64,000 nt of DNA from Arthrobacter sp. StoSoilB20 (GCF_019977295.1 NZ_AP024651.1:1364001-1428000); one strand, 5' to 3'; counted from the first letter of the stretch, positions 36,400-45,602 are shown. Numbers and translations are program-made. The notes: generated by a model not told the origin, from the letters alone.

Positions 36400-36552
36400 A
36401 TGAACAATCAACTGTGGATCGGCTGCCTTCTGGGCGCTGCCGTCGGTTTGATCGTTGGCCAGCTGATCTTCAATTCACCGTTCCTGGGCATCCTCATCGG
36501 GGTTGGGTTGGGGGCCCTCGTGGGCGCAGCAGTGGGCCCCCGCCGCAGCTAG
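36400..36552 (+). CDS. Small glycine-rich membrane protein, 50 residues
   Basis: ATG 36400 has GGGAG 5 nt upstream and the frame runs to TAG 36550-36552. The product has two hydrophobic stretches with Gly-zipper spacing (GCLLGAAVGLIVGQL; GILIGVGLGALVGAAVG) and a basic end PRRS. It follows the YihY gene by 23 nt on the same strand. The strong ribosome site and the clean two-helix pattern support a real gene. Its TAG overlaps the stop of the convergent glycosidase gene in CTAG. Function unknown. Confidence 0.7.
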   Translation: MNNQLWIGCLLGAAVGLIVGQLIFNSPFLGILIGVGLGALVGAAVGPRRS

Positions 36553-38762
36553 GGAGCCTGCACCAGCCCCTCCCAGGCAACGGTCCAGTCCGCGGGGAAC
36601 CCCGGTGCTTGCCGTTCCGGTCCGTTGTCCCAGCCGGCCGCCATGAGGGCCACAGCGGCCAGGAGTCCGCCGTTACCGGGAAGGTACAGCGGCAATGAGT
36701 CCGTCTGCCGGTTGTGGCCGTTGGCCAGGACGGTGTTCTTCCCGGCGTCCAGGAGCAGCGCATCAACGGCGGCTTCCGGATCCTCAAGCCGCGCGGCAGT
36801 CATGGCCATCACCGGATAGTCCCAACCCCATGTGCTGCCCCAGTCCCAGTCGGCCAAGACATCGGACAGTGTGGCCCGCATGAGGTCCGGATCAATGAGG
36901 TCGGTCTGCGGAAGGACCCCGAGAGCGCACAGCATGGAGGGGTGGTCGGTGCGTATGGTGAAGGGCTCGACGTCGATCGCGGCATACACGCCGTCCACCA
37001 CCCGTGGTGGAACCATGCCATCTGCTACCTCGGACCATGCCGGAACAGGTTCCAGCCCCAGCCTTTCCCGCCACGCCGACGCCGTCCGCAGGCCCCACTG
37101 CCAATACGCCAGTTCGAAGGTGGGATTGGTGACCTTGGACCGGATCGAGCCGTAGCTTTCCTGGGCCGGAATCAGGGGTGGCCCCAGTTCGAAGCCGCGC
37201 GGGCTGGGGTGGGCAAAGCTTGCCATGAAGGCGGCTGACTCGAAAACGATCTCCGCGAACTCCTCCAGCACCTCCGTGCCCGGGTTGGCCCGGTACACCA
37301 GCTCGGCGAGGTGGATGGGGTGCGGCTGCTGCCAGATCAAAAATGTCCCGATCGGGCTGGGGCTCTCGCGCCCATCCGGACCTACCTGCTTGGGCCAGCG
37401 GACGCCGTCGAAACCTTGCGCTTTGGCCGTCTGCCGCGAGGTCTCCAGCACGGTGGAGTACCACCGCAAGGACGGGAGCAGAAGTTCCACCCGGTTCCAG
37501 TGCGCAAAGTGCGCCGCATGCCACCAGTGCATTTCCAGATGGAAACGGCCACGCCACGAGTTGCACACCAGCCCTGTTTCCTGCGGCGGCAAAGACCCCG
37601 AACAGTTGATCGCGGTGAGGTACTGGGACAGCACAATCCGGCGTTCCAGCTCCTTGGCGCGCGGATCGTCGGTGGCATCGAGCTCGATCGCTCCGCCCGA
37701 GGACCAGAACGCCGCCCAGTGGGCGGCTGAGGCTTCGATGACGGTACCGGCGGGAGAAAGTTCGACGCCGTTGCCCACCTTTGCGGAGCCGGCCGGCTGC
37801 CCGGCGTGGCCGGCGGGCCTGTTGTTGCCTCGCGGGATGCAGTCGCCGTCCCCGGCGGACCGGAACTCAACACAGAAGTCCAGCACTGGTACGGCCAACG
37901 CCCCGGACGTTGCCAGGGCGATAACCACGTGGTGCTGCCCGGCTTGTTCCACCGCCAGGTCCTGTCCGGTAATGATGGCCCGATAACGGGAATCATCCAG
38001 TTCCCTGTGTGCAGTCCACACTGCAGCACCATGATGTTCGTCCAGGGGGGACGGTCCAGTGAGCGTGGTTGTGTGCGCCTCAGGCCGGGTCCAGTCCGCA
38101 GCGTCATGCCATGCCTCGGAGCCGTACGGGAAGCCAATACCCACCACCAAGCCCGCCGCAAGGGCAGTGGACTCGATGCGAAAGCCGAGCTCATCCCGGT
38201 CCGGGTGGCACGCCGTCGTGACTTTAACGGGGTGACCGGCAAGTGTGAACCGGCTGATGACCGAGCCCGTCCAGAGGTCCAGCGTTTGTTCCGTCTGAAC
38301 AATGTCTGCCGGCTCGAGGGGACGTTCACCTCGATGGTCCCTCCACCGGAATCCGATGCGTCCCAGGTCCAGCCGGTGGGCATTGGCCCGGAGCCAGGTT
38401 TCGGCCAGGGAGGTGTCCGTTTCGCGATCGTTCACAATCTCACCCACCATGTCCACGTAGGGGACAGGGCCGCGGGGTGAATCGTAGAGGACGGTCGAGC
38501 CGGCGAGGTCGTAAGGGTGGGGCGGGGGTACAGAGTGCCAACCCCACTGGGCCTGGGTCCCCAGGAGTGTTCCTGGCGGCAGTTCATCGCGTGCCCCCAC
38601 TGGATAGTGCTCGGGCAATGATTGGAGCCCGGTGAGGTCCATGGTGAAGGCGAACTCGCCGTTGCCCACGGAGACGGGACTGCGTGGATCCAGCTGGTTC
38701 TGGCGGACGTTGTGCCGCTGGACCAATGCCTTGCGATCGATGGGAGGGGATGGCGGGGTCAT
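36549..38762 (-). CDS. Large putative glycoside hydrolase with (alpha/alpha)6-barrel-like catalytic part
   Basis: 737 residues. The N-terminal half is a beta-rich domain (SVGNGEFAFTMDLTGLQ; QAQWGWHSVP), and the second half looks like a six-hairpin glycosidase (GLVCNSWRGRFHLEMHWWHAAHFAHWNR; IGTFLIWQQPHPIHLAELVYR; WDWGSTWGWDYPVMAMTAARL). No signal peptide is seen, so it would act in the cytoplasm. I cannot assign a CAZy family with confidence; the organisation is like GH65/GH95 relatives. The start overlaps the GH43-like stop (38759-38762), so the two are cotranslated. Substrate unknown. Confidence 0.7.
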   Translation of the reverse strand: MTPPSPPIDRKALVQRHNVRQNQLDPRSPVSVGNGEFAFTMDLTGLQSLPEHYPVGARDELPPGTLLGTQAQWGWHSVPPPHPYDLAGSTVLYDSPRGPVPYVDMVGEIVNDRETDTSLAETWLRANAHRLDLGRIGFRWRDHRGERPLEPADIVQTEQTLDLWTGSVISRFTLAGHPVKVTTACHPDRDELGFRIESTALAAGLVVGIGFPYGSEAWHDAADWTRPEAHTTTLTGPSPLDEHHGAAVWTAHRELDDSRYRAIITGQDLAVEQAGQHHVVIALATSGALAVPVLDFCVEFRSAGDGDCIPRGNNRPAGHAGQPAGSAKVGNGVELSPAGTVIEASAAHWAAFWSSGGAIELDATDDPRAKELERRIVLSQYLTAINCSGSLPPQETGLVCNSWRGRFHLEMHWWHAAHFAHWNRVELLLPSLRWYSTVLETSRQTAKAQGFDGVRWPKQVGPDGRESPSPIGTFLIWQQPHPIHLAELVYRANPGTEVLEEFAEIVFESAAFMASFAHPSPRGFELGPPLIPAQESYGSIRSKVTNPTFELAYWQWGLRTASAWRERLGLEPVPAWSEVADGMVPPRVVDGVYAAIDVEPFTIRTDHPSMLCALGVLPQTDLIDPDLMRATLSDVLADWDWGSTWGWDYPVMAMTAARLEDPEAAVDALLLDAGKNTVLANGHNRQTDSLPLYLPGNGGLLAAVALMAAGWDNGPERQAPGFPADWTVAWEGLVQAP

Positions 38763-39682
38763 GTCAGCCTTTCGAAAGGGACGGTGCCGGCAAGTGTGAC
38801 GGTGTGTTCGAGTTCGTTGAGCGGGAAGAATGCTGCCCGTTCAAAGGGCGTCTTGTTGGGCTGGTGGAGCGTCAGGAACAGGCTGCCATCCAGGTGTCGG
38901 CCGATCATTCCGTGCCCCCCATCCGTGCTCCAGAGCGGCTCTGCCTCCTGAATCCATGGCCCCAGTACTGTTCCGGATTCGCTGCGGGCAATGCCCATGG
39001 CATAACCGTTGTCGCCAAAACTGGACCAAAGCATGATGAGGTTGCCGCTGCTGAGCCTGAAGAGGAACGGACCGTCGGTAACGAAAACAGGGAATTCCCG
39101 GTCGCGGACGGAGGGAACATCGAGGGCGCGCGCCCATGGCGCCTCCGAGGCACTGAAGAGGAAGACAGGAACGCCTTCAGCGGTCCGCAGGTCCGGGCTG
39201 AGTCGCTGGGCCATCATGGCGCCGTCGTGCACCTGCTTCCATTCGTGGCAGAAAATGATCCACGGCGTTCCTTCTGCGTCCAGGTGAAGGGTGCCGTCCA
39301 GGCATTGCCAGTTTGCGGGAGTGACAGGGCCCTCGCTCCAGGGTTCATAGGGTCCCTCGGGCTCATCAGCGGCAAGAACCTGGGTGCCGCGGAGGCGGCC
39401 GGGGCTGATGAACGTCGCAAACATGTAGTAGCGCCCGTGGTATTCGTGGACCTCCGGAGCCCAGTACTGCTCCTGGCTCCAGAAGCCTGGTGGTGGCCTG
39501 AAGGCTTCGAAGGGGCCGTCCCACGTGGTCAGGTCGCTGCTTCTGTAGCAGTCGAATCCGGTGGCTTGGCCGGACCAGATGTTCTTGTCCGTGCTGCCGA
39601 AGAGCAGGTAGTTTCCGGTGGCCGGCTGGGTCAGCACAAAGGGGTCCCGGAGTTGGATCCGGTCCAAGGGCAGGGGCGGCAC
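38759..39682 (-). CDS. GH43-like five-bladed beta-propeller glycosidase
   Basis: Predicted exo-acting glycosidase on pentose or galactose-type sugars. LRDPFVLTQPATGNYLLFG begins the first blade with the conserved Asp, and WAPEVHEYHGRYYMFATF is characteristic; DGGHGMIGRHLDGSL carries the His near the C-terminus. GTG 39682 with AAGGAG 6 nt upstream gives 307 residues; the open frame to 39721 adds 13 codons without a ribosome site. No signal peptide. First gene of a two-gene operon, divergent from the binding protein. Confidence 0.82.
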   Translation of the reverse strand: MPPLPLDRIQLRDPFVLTQPATGNYLLFGSTDKNIWSGQATGFDCYRSSDLTTWDGPFEAFRPPPGFWSQEQYWAPEVHEYHGRYYMFATFISPGRLRGTQVLAADEPEGPYEPWSEGPVTPANWQCLDGTLHLDAEGTPWIIFCHEWKQVHDGAMMAQRLSPDLRTAEGVPVFLFSASEAPWARALDVPSVRDREFPVFVTDGPFLFRLSSGNLIMLWSSFGDNGYAMGIARSESGTVLGPWIQEAEPLWSTDGGHGMIGRHLDGSLFLTLHQPNKTPFERAAFFPLNELEHTVTLAGTVPFERLT

Positions 39683-39704
39683 GGCATTCTCCTTGAGTGG
39701 CCTA

Positions 39705-39754
39705 AATAGTTCATATCCCAAACTATTGACGAATATACACGGTCTTGATACGTT
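39705..39754 (+). promoter_or_regulatory. Promoter and operator-like dyad of the sugar locus
   Basis: TTGACG (39726-39731) and TACGTT (39749-39754) are separated by 17 nt, a good sigma-70-type promoter for the binding protein gene. The inverted repeat AATAGTT (39705-39711) and AACTATT (39721-39727) overlaps its -35 element and lies in the leader of the divergent glycosidase operon, so one regulator could act on both sides. Confidence 0.6.
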
Positions 39755-39792
39755 TCAGGAACCGTTTTCTGAGCCTGAAAGAAGCTTACCCA

Positions 39793-41094
39793 ATGACGCG
39801 TAAATCGCTCCGGCATCTCCGGAAATCCATAGCTTTCGTCGCGGCTGTCAGCATGCTTGGCCTCACGGCAGCATGTTCCAGTCCCTCTTCCAACCAGCCC
39901 GAGGACGGGCCGGTGGAGATCCGCTTCTCATGGTGGGGAAACGCCACCCGTGCGGATCTGACCAACAAGGCCATCAAGGAGTTCGAGGCCGCCAACCCCA
40001 ATATCAAGGTCAAGCCGGAGTACGGCGACATCGGGGGTTACTTCGACAAACTGGCCACCCAGGTTGCGGCCAACGACGCCCCGGATGTCATCACCATGGG
40101 TGGTGCCTACCCAGCTGAGTACGCCAACCGCGGCGCCCTTCTGGACCTGTCCAAGGTGCAGGGTTCGCTGGATCTTTCCAAGATGGACCAGGGAGCCCTG
40201 GAAAACGGGCAGGTCCAAGGCAAGCAGTACGGCGTCTCCACCGGCGCCAACGCCCTGGCCATAGTAGTGAACCCTGCCGTGTTCCAGGCCGCGGGTGTCG
40301 CCCTGCCGGACGACGACTCCTGGTCCTGGGACGACTTTGCCAAGACCGCTGCGGACATCACAGCCAAGAGCCCCAAGGGAACCTACGGCACCGCTACCGT
40401 CCTGACGCACGATTCCCTGGATGCCTTTGCCCGCCAGCGCGGCAAGTCCCTCTACACGCAGGAGGGACAGCTTGGCCTGGACAAGGAAACCGTGCAGGAC
40501 TACTTCGACTTCTCCCTGAAGCTCAGTGAATCCGGCGCTGCCCCCAGCGCTTCGGAGACCGTTGAGAAACTGAACGTCAGCACCGAGCAAACACTCATGG
40601 GCATGGGCCAGGCCGGCATGATGCTGACCTGGACCAACTCACTGACTGCCCTCAGCAAAGCCTCAGGGGCAGAATTGAAGCTGCTCAAGCTCCCGGGGGA
40701 GAAGCCCACGCCCGGAATCTGGCTCCAGTCCTCGCAGTTCTACACCATCTCAGCCCGGAGCAAGCACACAGATGCTGCCGCCAAGCTGGTCAGCTTCCTC
40801 ATCAACAATGAGGCCGCTGCGAAGATCATCCAGAGCGACCGCGGCGTGCCCAGTAACTCCGGCATGCGCACGGCCATCCAGGACCTCCTGACACCGCAGG
40901 GCAAGGCCGAAGCCGCCTACATCGACCAGATCGGCAAGATGGACTTCGCTCCAACCTTCATTGGTCCTACGGGATCCACGGCGGTCTCCGAAATTACCGC
41001 CCGCATCAACACCGAGGTACTGTTCAAGAGGCTGAGCCCGGAGAAGGCGGCCGAGCAATGGCTTAGCGAGAGCAAAGCCGCCATCGGCAAGTAG
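39793..41094 (+). CDS. Sugar ABC transporter substrate-binding lipoprotein (CUT1 type), orphan
   Basis: Extracellular solute-binding protein for an oligosaccharide. The signal peptide ends MLGLTAAC with Cys28 lipidated. The mature part has the UgpB-like WWGNATRADLTNKAIKEFEAANPNIKVK, GGAYPAEYANRGALLDLS and DQIGKMDFAPTFIG. ATG 39793 gives 433 residues. No permease or ATPase lies on either side: a long hairpin and a convergent hydrolase follow. It must use permeases encoded elsewhere, or its partners have been lost. The divergent glycosidases suggest a glycan substrate. Confidence 0.86.
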   Translation: MTRKSLRHLRKSIAFVAAVSMLGLTAACSSPSSNQPEDGPVEIRFSWWGNATRADLTNKAIKEFEAANPNIKVKPEYGDIGGYFDKLATQVAANDAPDVITMGGAYPAEYANRGALLDLSKVQGSLDLSKMDQGALENGQVQGKQYGVSTGANALAIVVNPAVFQAAGVALPDDDSWSWDDFAKTAADITAKSPKGTYGTATVLTHDSLDAFARQRGKSLYTQEGQLGLDKETVQDYFDFSLKLSESGAAPSASETVEKLNVSTEQTLMGMGQAGMMLTWTNSLTALSKASGAELKLLKLPGEKPTPGIWLQSSQFYTISARSKHTDAAAKLVSFLINNEAAAKIIQSDRGVPSNSGMRTAIQDLLTPQGKAEAAYIDQIGKMDFAPTFIGPTGSTAVSEITARINTEVLFKRLSPEKAAEQWLSESKAAIGK

Positions 41095-41097
41095 GCA

Positions 41098-41167
41098 AAA
41101 GCAACGCGGGGTCACTTATGGCCACTTTTGAAGCGGTTTAGGGGCACAACTGACCCCGCGTTGCTTT
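41098..41167. repeat. Long-loop palindrome between convergent genes
   Basis: Perfect 17-nt arms AAAGCAACGCGGGGTCA (41098-41114) and its complement (41151-41167) enclose 36 nt. It may act as a terminator, but the loop is much longer than usual and no T run follows on either strand beyond the arm ends. Confidence 0.75.
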
Positions 41168-41170
41168 AAG

Positions 41171-41947
41171 CTAGACGGCGTTGGCGACTTCCAGGTACGG
41201 GTCCGCCCATGCACTGATGATGCGGGCCACCCGTGCTGCCTGGCCCTTGCCGGTCAGCAGATGCTCACTGCCCTCAAGGGAGATGAAACTCCGGGGGTGC
41301 CGGGCAGTGCGGAAGATTTCACTTGCGTTGTCGATCCCCACGGTGTTGTCGGTAGGGGAGTGCATCACCATCAGGGGCTTGTGGAGGGTTCGGATGCAGT
41401 CGCGCAGATCAGCGCGTTCCACGTCCTCCACAAAGTGGCGGCGGACCTCCATGGGCCGGCCGCCAAGATCCACCACCGCGCTGCCGTCGCGCAGGATGTC
41501 TTCCATCTCGGTATCGAACATGTGCTCAACATGCTTGGGCTCGTACGGTGCCGCCACAGTCACCACGGCGTTCAGGCCGGGAATGTCGCGGGCTGCGGCG
41601 AGCACTGCCGCGCCGCCGAACGAGTGGCCCACCAGCAAGGAAATTGCCCGGCCTTGTTCCCGCATGAACTCCGCGGCCAGGATGGTATCGGCCACTTTGA
41701 CGCTGAAGGACCCTGCCGACCATTCGCCAGCGGATCCGCCCAGGCCGAGGTTGTCGAAACGCAGCATCCCCACGCCCTGCTCCGCAAGCCCCTTGCAGAT
41801 GCGCGACGCCGCGGGGCTGTCTTTGCCAAGGGTCAGGCCATGTGAGTACAGGCCCCAGCCGCGGATGGGCCCCTCGGGCACGTCCACGATGCCGGCCAGG
41901 GCGTCGCCGGTACTTCCCGTGAAGCTGATCTTTTCAGAGCGTGACAC
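41171..41947 (-). CDS. Alpha/beta hydrolase (OsmC-associated type)
   Basis: Predicted serine hydrolase of 258 residues. LLVGHSFGGAAVLAA holds the nucleophile Ser, HSPTDNTVG the Asp and GSEHLLTG the His. The GLYSHGLTLGKDSPAASRI and GMLRFDNLGLGGSAG segments resemble the hydrolase half of bifunctional alpha/beta hydrolase-OsmC proteins; here it is alone. GTG 41947 has AAGGAG 6 nt upstream; the frame up to 42013 is open but overlaps the terminator of sdhB. Substrate unknown. Confidence 0.82.
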   Translation of the reverse strand: MSRSEKISFTGSTGDALAGIVDVPEGPIRGWGLYSHGLTLGKDSPAASRICKGLAEQGVGMLRFDNLGLGGSAGEWSAGSFSVKVADTILAAEFMREQGRAISLLVGHSFGGAAVLAAARDIPGLNAVVTVAAPYEPKHVEHMFDTEMEDILRDGSAVVDLGGRPMEVRRHFVEDVERADLRDCIRTLHKPLMVMHSPTDNTVGIDNASEIFRTARHPRSFISLEGSEHLLTGKGQAARVARIISAWADPYLEVANAV

Positions 41948-41990
41948 GCTGATCTCCTTGCGTTGCGGAGCCGGTTGCGGCAGTTGATTA

Positions 41991-42038
41991 ACGACGACGG
42001 CGCCCCTCACCATCAGTGGTGAGTGGCGCCGTCGTCGT
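41991..42038 (-). terminator. Terminator of the sdhCDAB operon
   Basis: A 22-nt pair of arms (41991-42012 and 42017-42038, with ACGACGACGGCGCC at one end) closes a 4-nt loop with two mismatches, 24 nt after the sdhB stop on the minus strand. Confidence 0.7.
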
Positions 42039-42061
42039 GTGTTCTTGTGGTGAAACGCGAA

Positions 42062-42844
42062 CTAGATCTTGCGGGACAGGATGGCCTGCTTGACCTCTGC
42101 GATTGCCTGGGTCACCTGGATGCCACGCGGGCAGGCTTCCGAGCAGTTGAAGGTGGTGCGGCAACGCCACACGCCCTCTTTGTCGTTGAGGATCTCAAGG
42201 CGCATGTCGCCGGCGTCATCACGGGAATCGAAAATGAAGCGGTGGGCGTTGACGATCGCCGCAGGACCAAAGTACTGGCCATCGGTCCAGAAGACCGGGC
42301 AGGACGAGGTGCAGGCGGCGCACAGGATGCACTTGGTGGTGTCGTCAAAGCGCTCACGGTCCTCAACGGACTGCAGGCGTTCCTTGGTGGGCTCGTGGCC
42401 CTTGTTGATCAGGAACGGCATGACTTCGCGGAAGGACTGGAAGAAGGGCTCCATGTCCACGATCAGGTCCTTCTCCACAGGGAGGCCCTTGATCGGCTCG
42501 ACGGTGATGGGCTTGGTGGTGTCCAGGTCCTTCAGCAGCGTCTTGCAGGCGAGGCGGTTGCGGCCGTTGATGCGCATGGCATCAGAACCACACACGCCGT
42601 GGGCGCAGGAGCGGCGGAAGGAAACGCTGCCGTCGATCTCCCACTTGACCTTGTGGAGGGCATCCAGCACACGGTCCGTGCCGTACATGGTCAGCTTGTA
42701 GTCGTCCCAACGTGCTTCGTCCGAGATTTCGGGATCGTAGCGGCGCACGCGAAGCGTGATGTGGAACGTCGGAATTTCACCGTCACCGGCAACACTTGCC
42801 GGGAGCTCGATCTTGGAAGCGGGCTCTGCCATTTCGGTCGTCAT
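42062..42844 (-). CDS. sdhB: Succinate dehydrogenase iron-sulfur subunit
   Basis: Carries electrons from SdhA to the membrane subunits through three iron-sulfur centres. The [2Fe-2S] ligands are in SCAHGVCGSDAMRINGRNRLAC, and the [4Fe-4S] and [3Fe-4S] ligands are in CILCAACTSSCP and CSEACPRGI. 260 residues. The start shares one base with the sdhA stop. Confidence 0.96.
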   Translation of the reverse strand: MTTEMAEPASKIELPASVAGDGEIPTFHITLRVRRYDPEISDEARWDDYKLTMYGTDRVLDALHKVKWEIDGSVSFRRSCAHGVCGSDAMRINGRNRLACKTLLKDLDTTKPITVEPIKGLPVEKDLIVDMEPFFQSFREVMPFLINKGHEPTKERLQSVEDRERFDDTTKCILCAACTSSCPVFWTDGQYFGPAAIVNAHRFIFDSRDDAGDMRLEILNDKEGVWRCRTTFNCSEACPRGIQVTQAIAEVKQAILSRKI

Positions 42845-44643
42845 TAGTACTTACGCTCCATCGGCTCGTAACGGGTGAAGATGACGGGCTTCGTCTCAAG
42901 ACGGATGCCCGCGACGGATTCCGCTGAGGAATCGACGGTGACGGAAGTGTCCAGGTAAGCCATGGAGTGCTTCATGAACTTTTCGTCGTTGCGGTCCGGG
43001 AAGTCCTCGCGGTAGTGACCGCCGCGCGACTCTTCACGGTGCAGTGCACCTACGGTCATGACCTTGGCCATGTCCAGGAGGAAGCCCAGTTCCACGGCTT
43101 CCAGGAGGTCCAGGTTGAAGCGCTTGCCCTTGTCCTGAACGGTAACGTGCTTGTACCGCTCTTCGAAGGAAGCGATGTCGCGAAGGACCTGCTCCAGGGA
43201 TTCCTTGGTGCGGAACACCTGCATGTTGGCATCCATGGTGTCCTGCAGTTCCTTGCGGATCTGTGCCACACGCTCGGTACCGTTGCCGGTAAGGAGCCCG
43301 TTCAGGATGCCACGGGTCATTGCCTCGGGGTCCTCCGGCAGCTCGACGTAGTCGGCGGTCTTGGAATACTCCGCAGCGGCGATGCCGGCGCGCTTGCCGA
43401 ACACGTTGATGTCCAGGAGCGAGTTGGTGCCCAGGCGGTTGGAGCCGTGGACGGAAACGCAGGCAACCTCACCGGCGGCGTAGAGGCCCGGCACGATCGT
43501 GTCGTTGTCCTGCAGCACTTCAGTGGTGATGTTGGTGGGGATGCCACCCATGGCGTAGTGCGCCGTGGGGAACACCGGAACAGGATCCGTGAACGGTTCC
43601 ACACCCAGGTAGGTGCGGGCGAACTCGGTGATGTCCGGAAGCTTGGCTTCGATGTGCGCCGGCTCAAGGTGGGTCAGGTCCAGGAGGACGTAATCCTTGT
43701 TCGGACCACAACCGCGGCCTTCACGCACCTCGTTGGCCATGGCGCGGGCCACGATGTCGCGGGGTGCGAGGTCCTTGATGGTGGGGGCGTAGCGCTCCAT
43801 GAAGCGCTCACCTTCGGAGTTACGCAGGATGGCACCTTCACCACGCGCACCCTCGGTAAGGAGGATGCCCAGGCCGGCGAGGCCGGTCGGGTGGAACTGG
43901 AAGAACTCCATGTCTTCCAGGGGGATGCCGCGGCGGAACGCGATGCCCATGCCGTCGCCCGTGAGGGTGTGGGCGTTGGAGGTGGTCTTGAAGACCTTGC
44001 CGGCGCCACCGGAAGCGAACACCACCGACTTGGCCTGGAAGACGTGGAGCTCACCGGAGGCGAGGTCGTAGGAGACCACACCGGCAACGCGCTTTTGCTT
44101 GTACGGGGTTCCGTCTTCGCGCACTGCGTCTTCTTCGACGATCAGCAGGTCCAGGACGTAGTACTCGTTGTAGAACTCAACGTTGTGCTTGACGCAGTTT
44201 TGGTACAGCGTCTGCAGGATCATGTGGCCTGTGCGGTCGGCTGCATAGCAAGCACGGCGGACGGGGGCCTTGCCGTGGTCGCGGGTGTGGCCACCGAAGC
44301 GGCGCTGGTCAATGCGGCCTTCGGGCGTGCGGTTGAACGGCAGGCCCATCTTCTCCAGGTCCAGCACGGCGTCGATGGCTTCTTTCGCCATGACCTCGGC
44401 TGCGTCCTGGTCAACCAGGTAGTCGCCACCCTTGATGGTGTCAAAGGTGTGCCATTCCCAGTTGTCTTCTTCGACGTTGGCCAGTGCTGCACACATGCCA
44501 CCCTGGGCTGCACCTGTGTGCGAGCGGGTGGGGTAGAGCTTGGTCAGTACCGCGGTGCGTGCGCGCTGACCGGACTCGATCGCGGCGCGCATGCCGGCGC
44601 CACCTGCACCGACAATGACGACGTCGTACTTATGGACCTGCAT
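42844..44643 (-). CDS. sdhA: Succinate dehydrogenase flavoprotein subunit
   Basis: Catalytic subunit of complex II that oxidises succinate to fumarate. The FAD fold [16 protein letters not shown] is followed by [14 protein letters not shown] with the covalent FAD histidine, then [20 protein letters not shown] and the active-site region [23 protein letters not shown] 44643 gives 599 residues; seven residues upstream are not needed. It is third in sdhCDAB order. Confidence 0.97.
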   Translation of the reverse strand: MQVHKYDVVIVGAGGAGMRAAIESGQRARTAVLTKLYPTRSHTGAAQGGMCAALANVEEDNWEWHTFDTIKGGDYLVDQDAAEVMAKEAIDAVLDLEKMGLPFNRTPEGRIDQRRFGGHTRDHGKAPVRRACYAADRTGHMILQTLYQNCVKHNVEFYNEYYVLDLLIVEEDAVREDGTPYKQKRVAGVVSYDLASGELHVFQAKSVVFASGGAGKVFKTTSNAHTLTGDGMGIAFRRGIPLEDMEFFQFHPTGLAGLGILLTEGARGEGAILRNSEGERFMERYAPTIKDLAPRDIVARAMANEVREGRGCGPNKDYVLLDLTHLEPAHIEAKLPDITEFARTYLGVEPFTDPVPVFPTAHYAMGGIPTNITTEVLQDNDTIVPGLYAAGEVACVSVHGSNRLGTNSLLDINVFGKRAGIAAAEYSKTADYVELPEDPEAMTRGILNGLLTGNGTERVAQIRKELQDTMDANMQVFRTKESLEQVLRDIASFEERYKHVTVQDKGKRFNLDLLEAVELGFLLDMAKVMTVGALHREESRGGHYREDFPDRNDEKFMKHSMAYLDTSVTVDSSAESVAGIRLETKPVIFTRYEPMERKY

Positions 44644-44741
44644 ACCAGATGCTCTCTCTTTCAAAAATTCAGTTGGTCGGCGGAGGCTGCTCCGCTACGT
44701 CAGGCGAACCGGTTGGCTCGGGAGAGCAACCGGCAGCGCCG

Positions 44742-45218
44742 CTACGGTGCCGGGCAGAATCCGCCAGGAAGCTGAACGCCGTCGACGACGGGGCACGGGT
44801 TGAAGGTGAAGATCACCAGCGTGCCAAGGATGATGATGACCAGGGTGGCCGCGTAGAGGACCATCTTGAGCCAGAAGCGCGTGGAATCCTTCTCGGCGTA
44901 GTCGTTGATGATGGTGCGGACGCCGTTGGTACCGTGCAGCATGGCAAGCCACAGCATGGCCAGGTCCCAGAACTGCCAGAACGGATCTGCCCACTTGCCG
45001 GCAACGAAGCCGAAGTCGATCGCGTGGATGCCTTCGCCTACCAGCAGGTTCACGAAGAGGTGGCCGAAGATCAGCACCACGAGGACGATGCCGGAGAGGC
45101 GCATGAAGAGCCAGGCGATCATCTCGAAGTTTCCACGGCTGGAGCCGGTGCGGTTGTACTTCGGTGCGATTTTTCCGGATCCGATTTTTCCGCTGCGCGG
45201 AGATTCGATGGTTGTCAT
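44742..45218 (-). CDS. sdhD: Succinate dehydrogenase membrane anchor subunit
   Basis: Hydrophobic anchor of 158 residues with three membrane segments and a His in the first (AWLFMRLSGIVLVVLIFGHLFVN) suited to heme b ligation. It follows sdhC by 3 nt. The N-terminus is basic (SPRSGKIGSGKIAPKYNR). The 98-nt gap before sdhA has no obvious gene. Confidence 0.9.
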   Translation of the reverse strand: MTTIESPRSGKIGSGKIAPKYNRTGSSRGNFEMIAWLFMRLSGIVLVVLIFGHLFVNLLVGEGIHAIDFGFVAGKWADPFWQFWDLAMLWLAMLHGTNGVRTIINDYAEKDSTRFWLKMVLYAATLVIIILGTLVIFTFNPCPVVDGVQLPGGFCPAP

Positions 45219-45221
45219 GGC

Positions 45222-45602
45222 TTAGTGGCCTCCCAGCGCGAGGGAAAGGTGGCGGATGGCGAAGCCGGCGAACGTGACCAGCCACAGCGCAAGCACGACC
45301 CACAGCATTTGGCGCTGGTACTTGGCGCCCTTTTTCCAGAAGTCGATGGCAATCACGCGCAGGCCGTTGAAGGCGTGGAAGATGATCGCAGCGACCAGGC
45401 CCGTTTCCCCCAGGGCCATGAGGGGGTTCTTGTAAGCACCAATGACGGCCGTGTAGGCCTCGGGGGACACGCGCACCAATGAGGTGTCCAGCACATGGAC
45501 CAACAAGAAGAAAAAGATCACTACACCGGTAATACGATGTCCAACCCAGGACCACATGCCTTCACGGCCGCGGTACAAGGTGCCAGCTGGTTTTGTCGGC
45601 AC
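45222..45602 (-). CDS. sdhC: Succinate dehydrogenase cytochrome b556 subunit
   Basis: Membrane anchor of 126 residues with three segments. GMWSWVGHRITGVVIFFFLLVHVLDTSLV contains conserved His residues for heme b and the quinone site region. It is first in the operon. The 253-nt region upstream to manC holds the operon promoter; I see GCCTAaatcTAGGC as a short dyad there (45687-45700). Confidence 0.92.
   Translation of the reverse strand: MPTKPAGTLYRGREGMWSWVGHRITGVVIFFFLLVHVLDTSLVRVSPEAYTAVIGAYKNPLMALGETGLVAAIIFHAFNGLRVIAIDFWKKGAKYQRQMLWVVLALWLVTFAGFAIRHLSLALGGH

Noticed and set aside
42967..44775. 602-codon open frame on the plus strand
   Set aside because: Antisense to sdhA, with no recognisable motif and no ribosome site.
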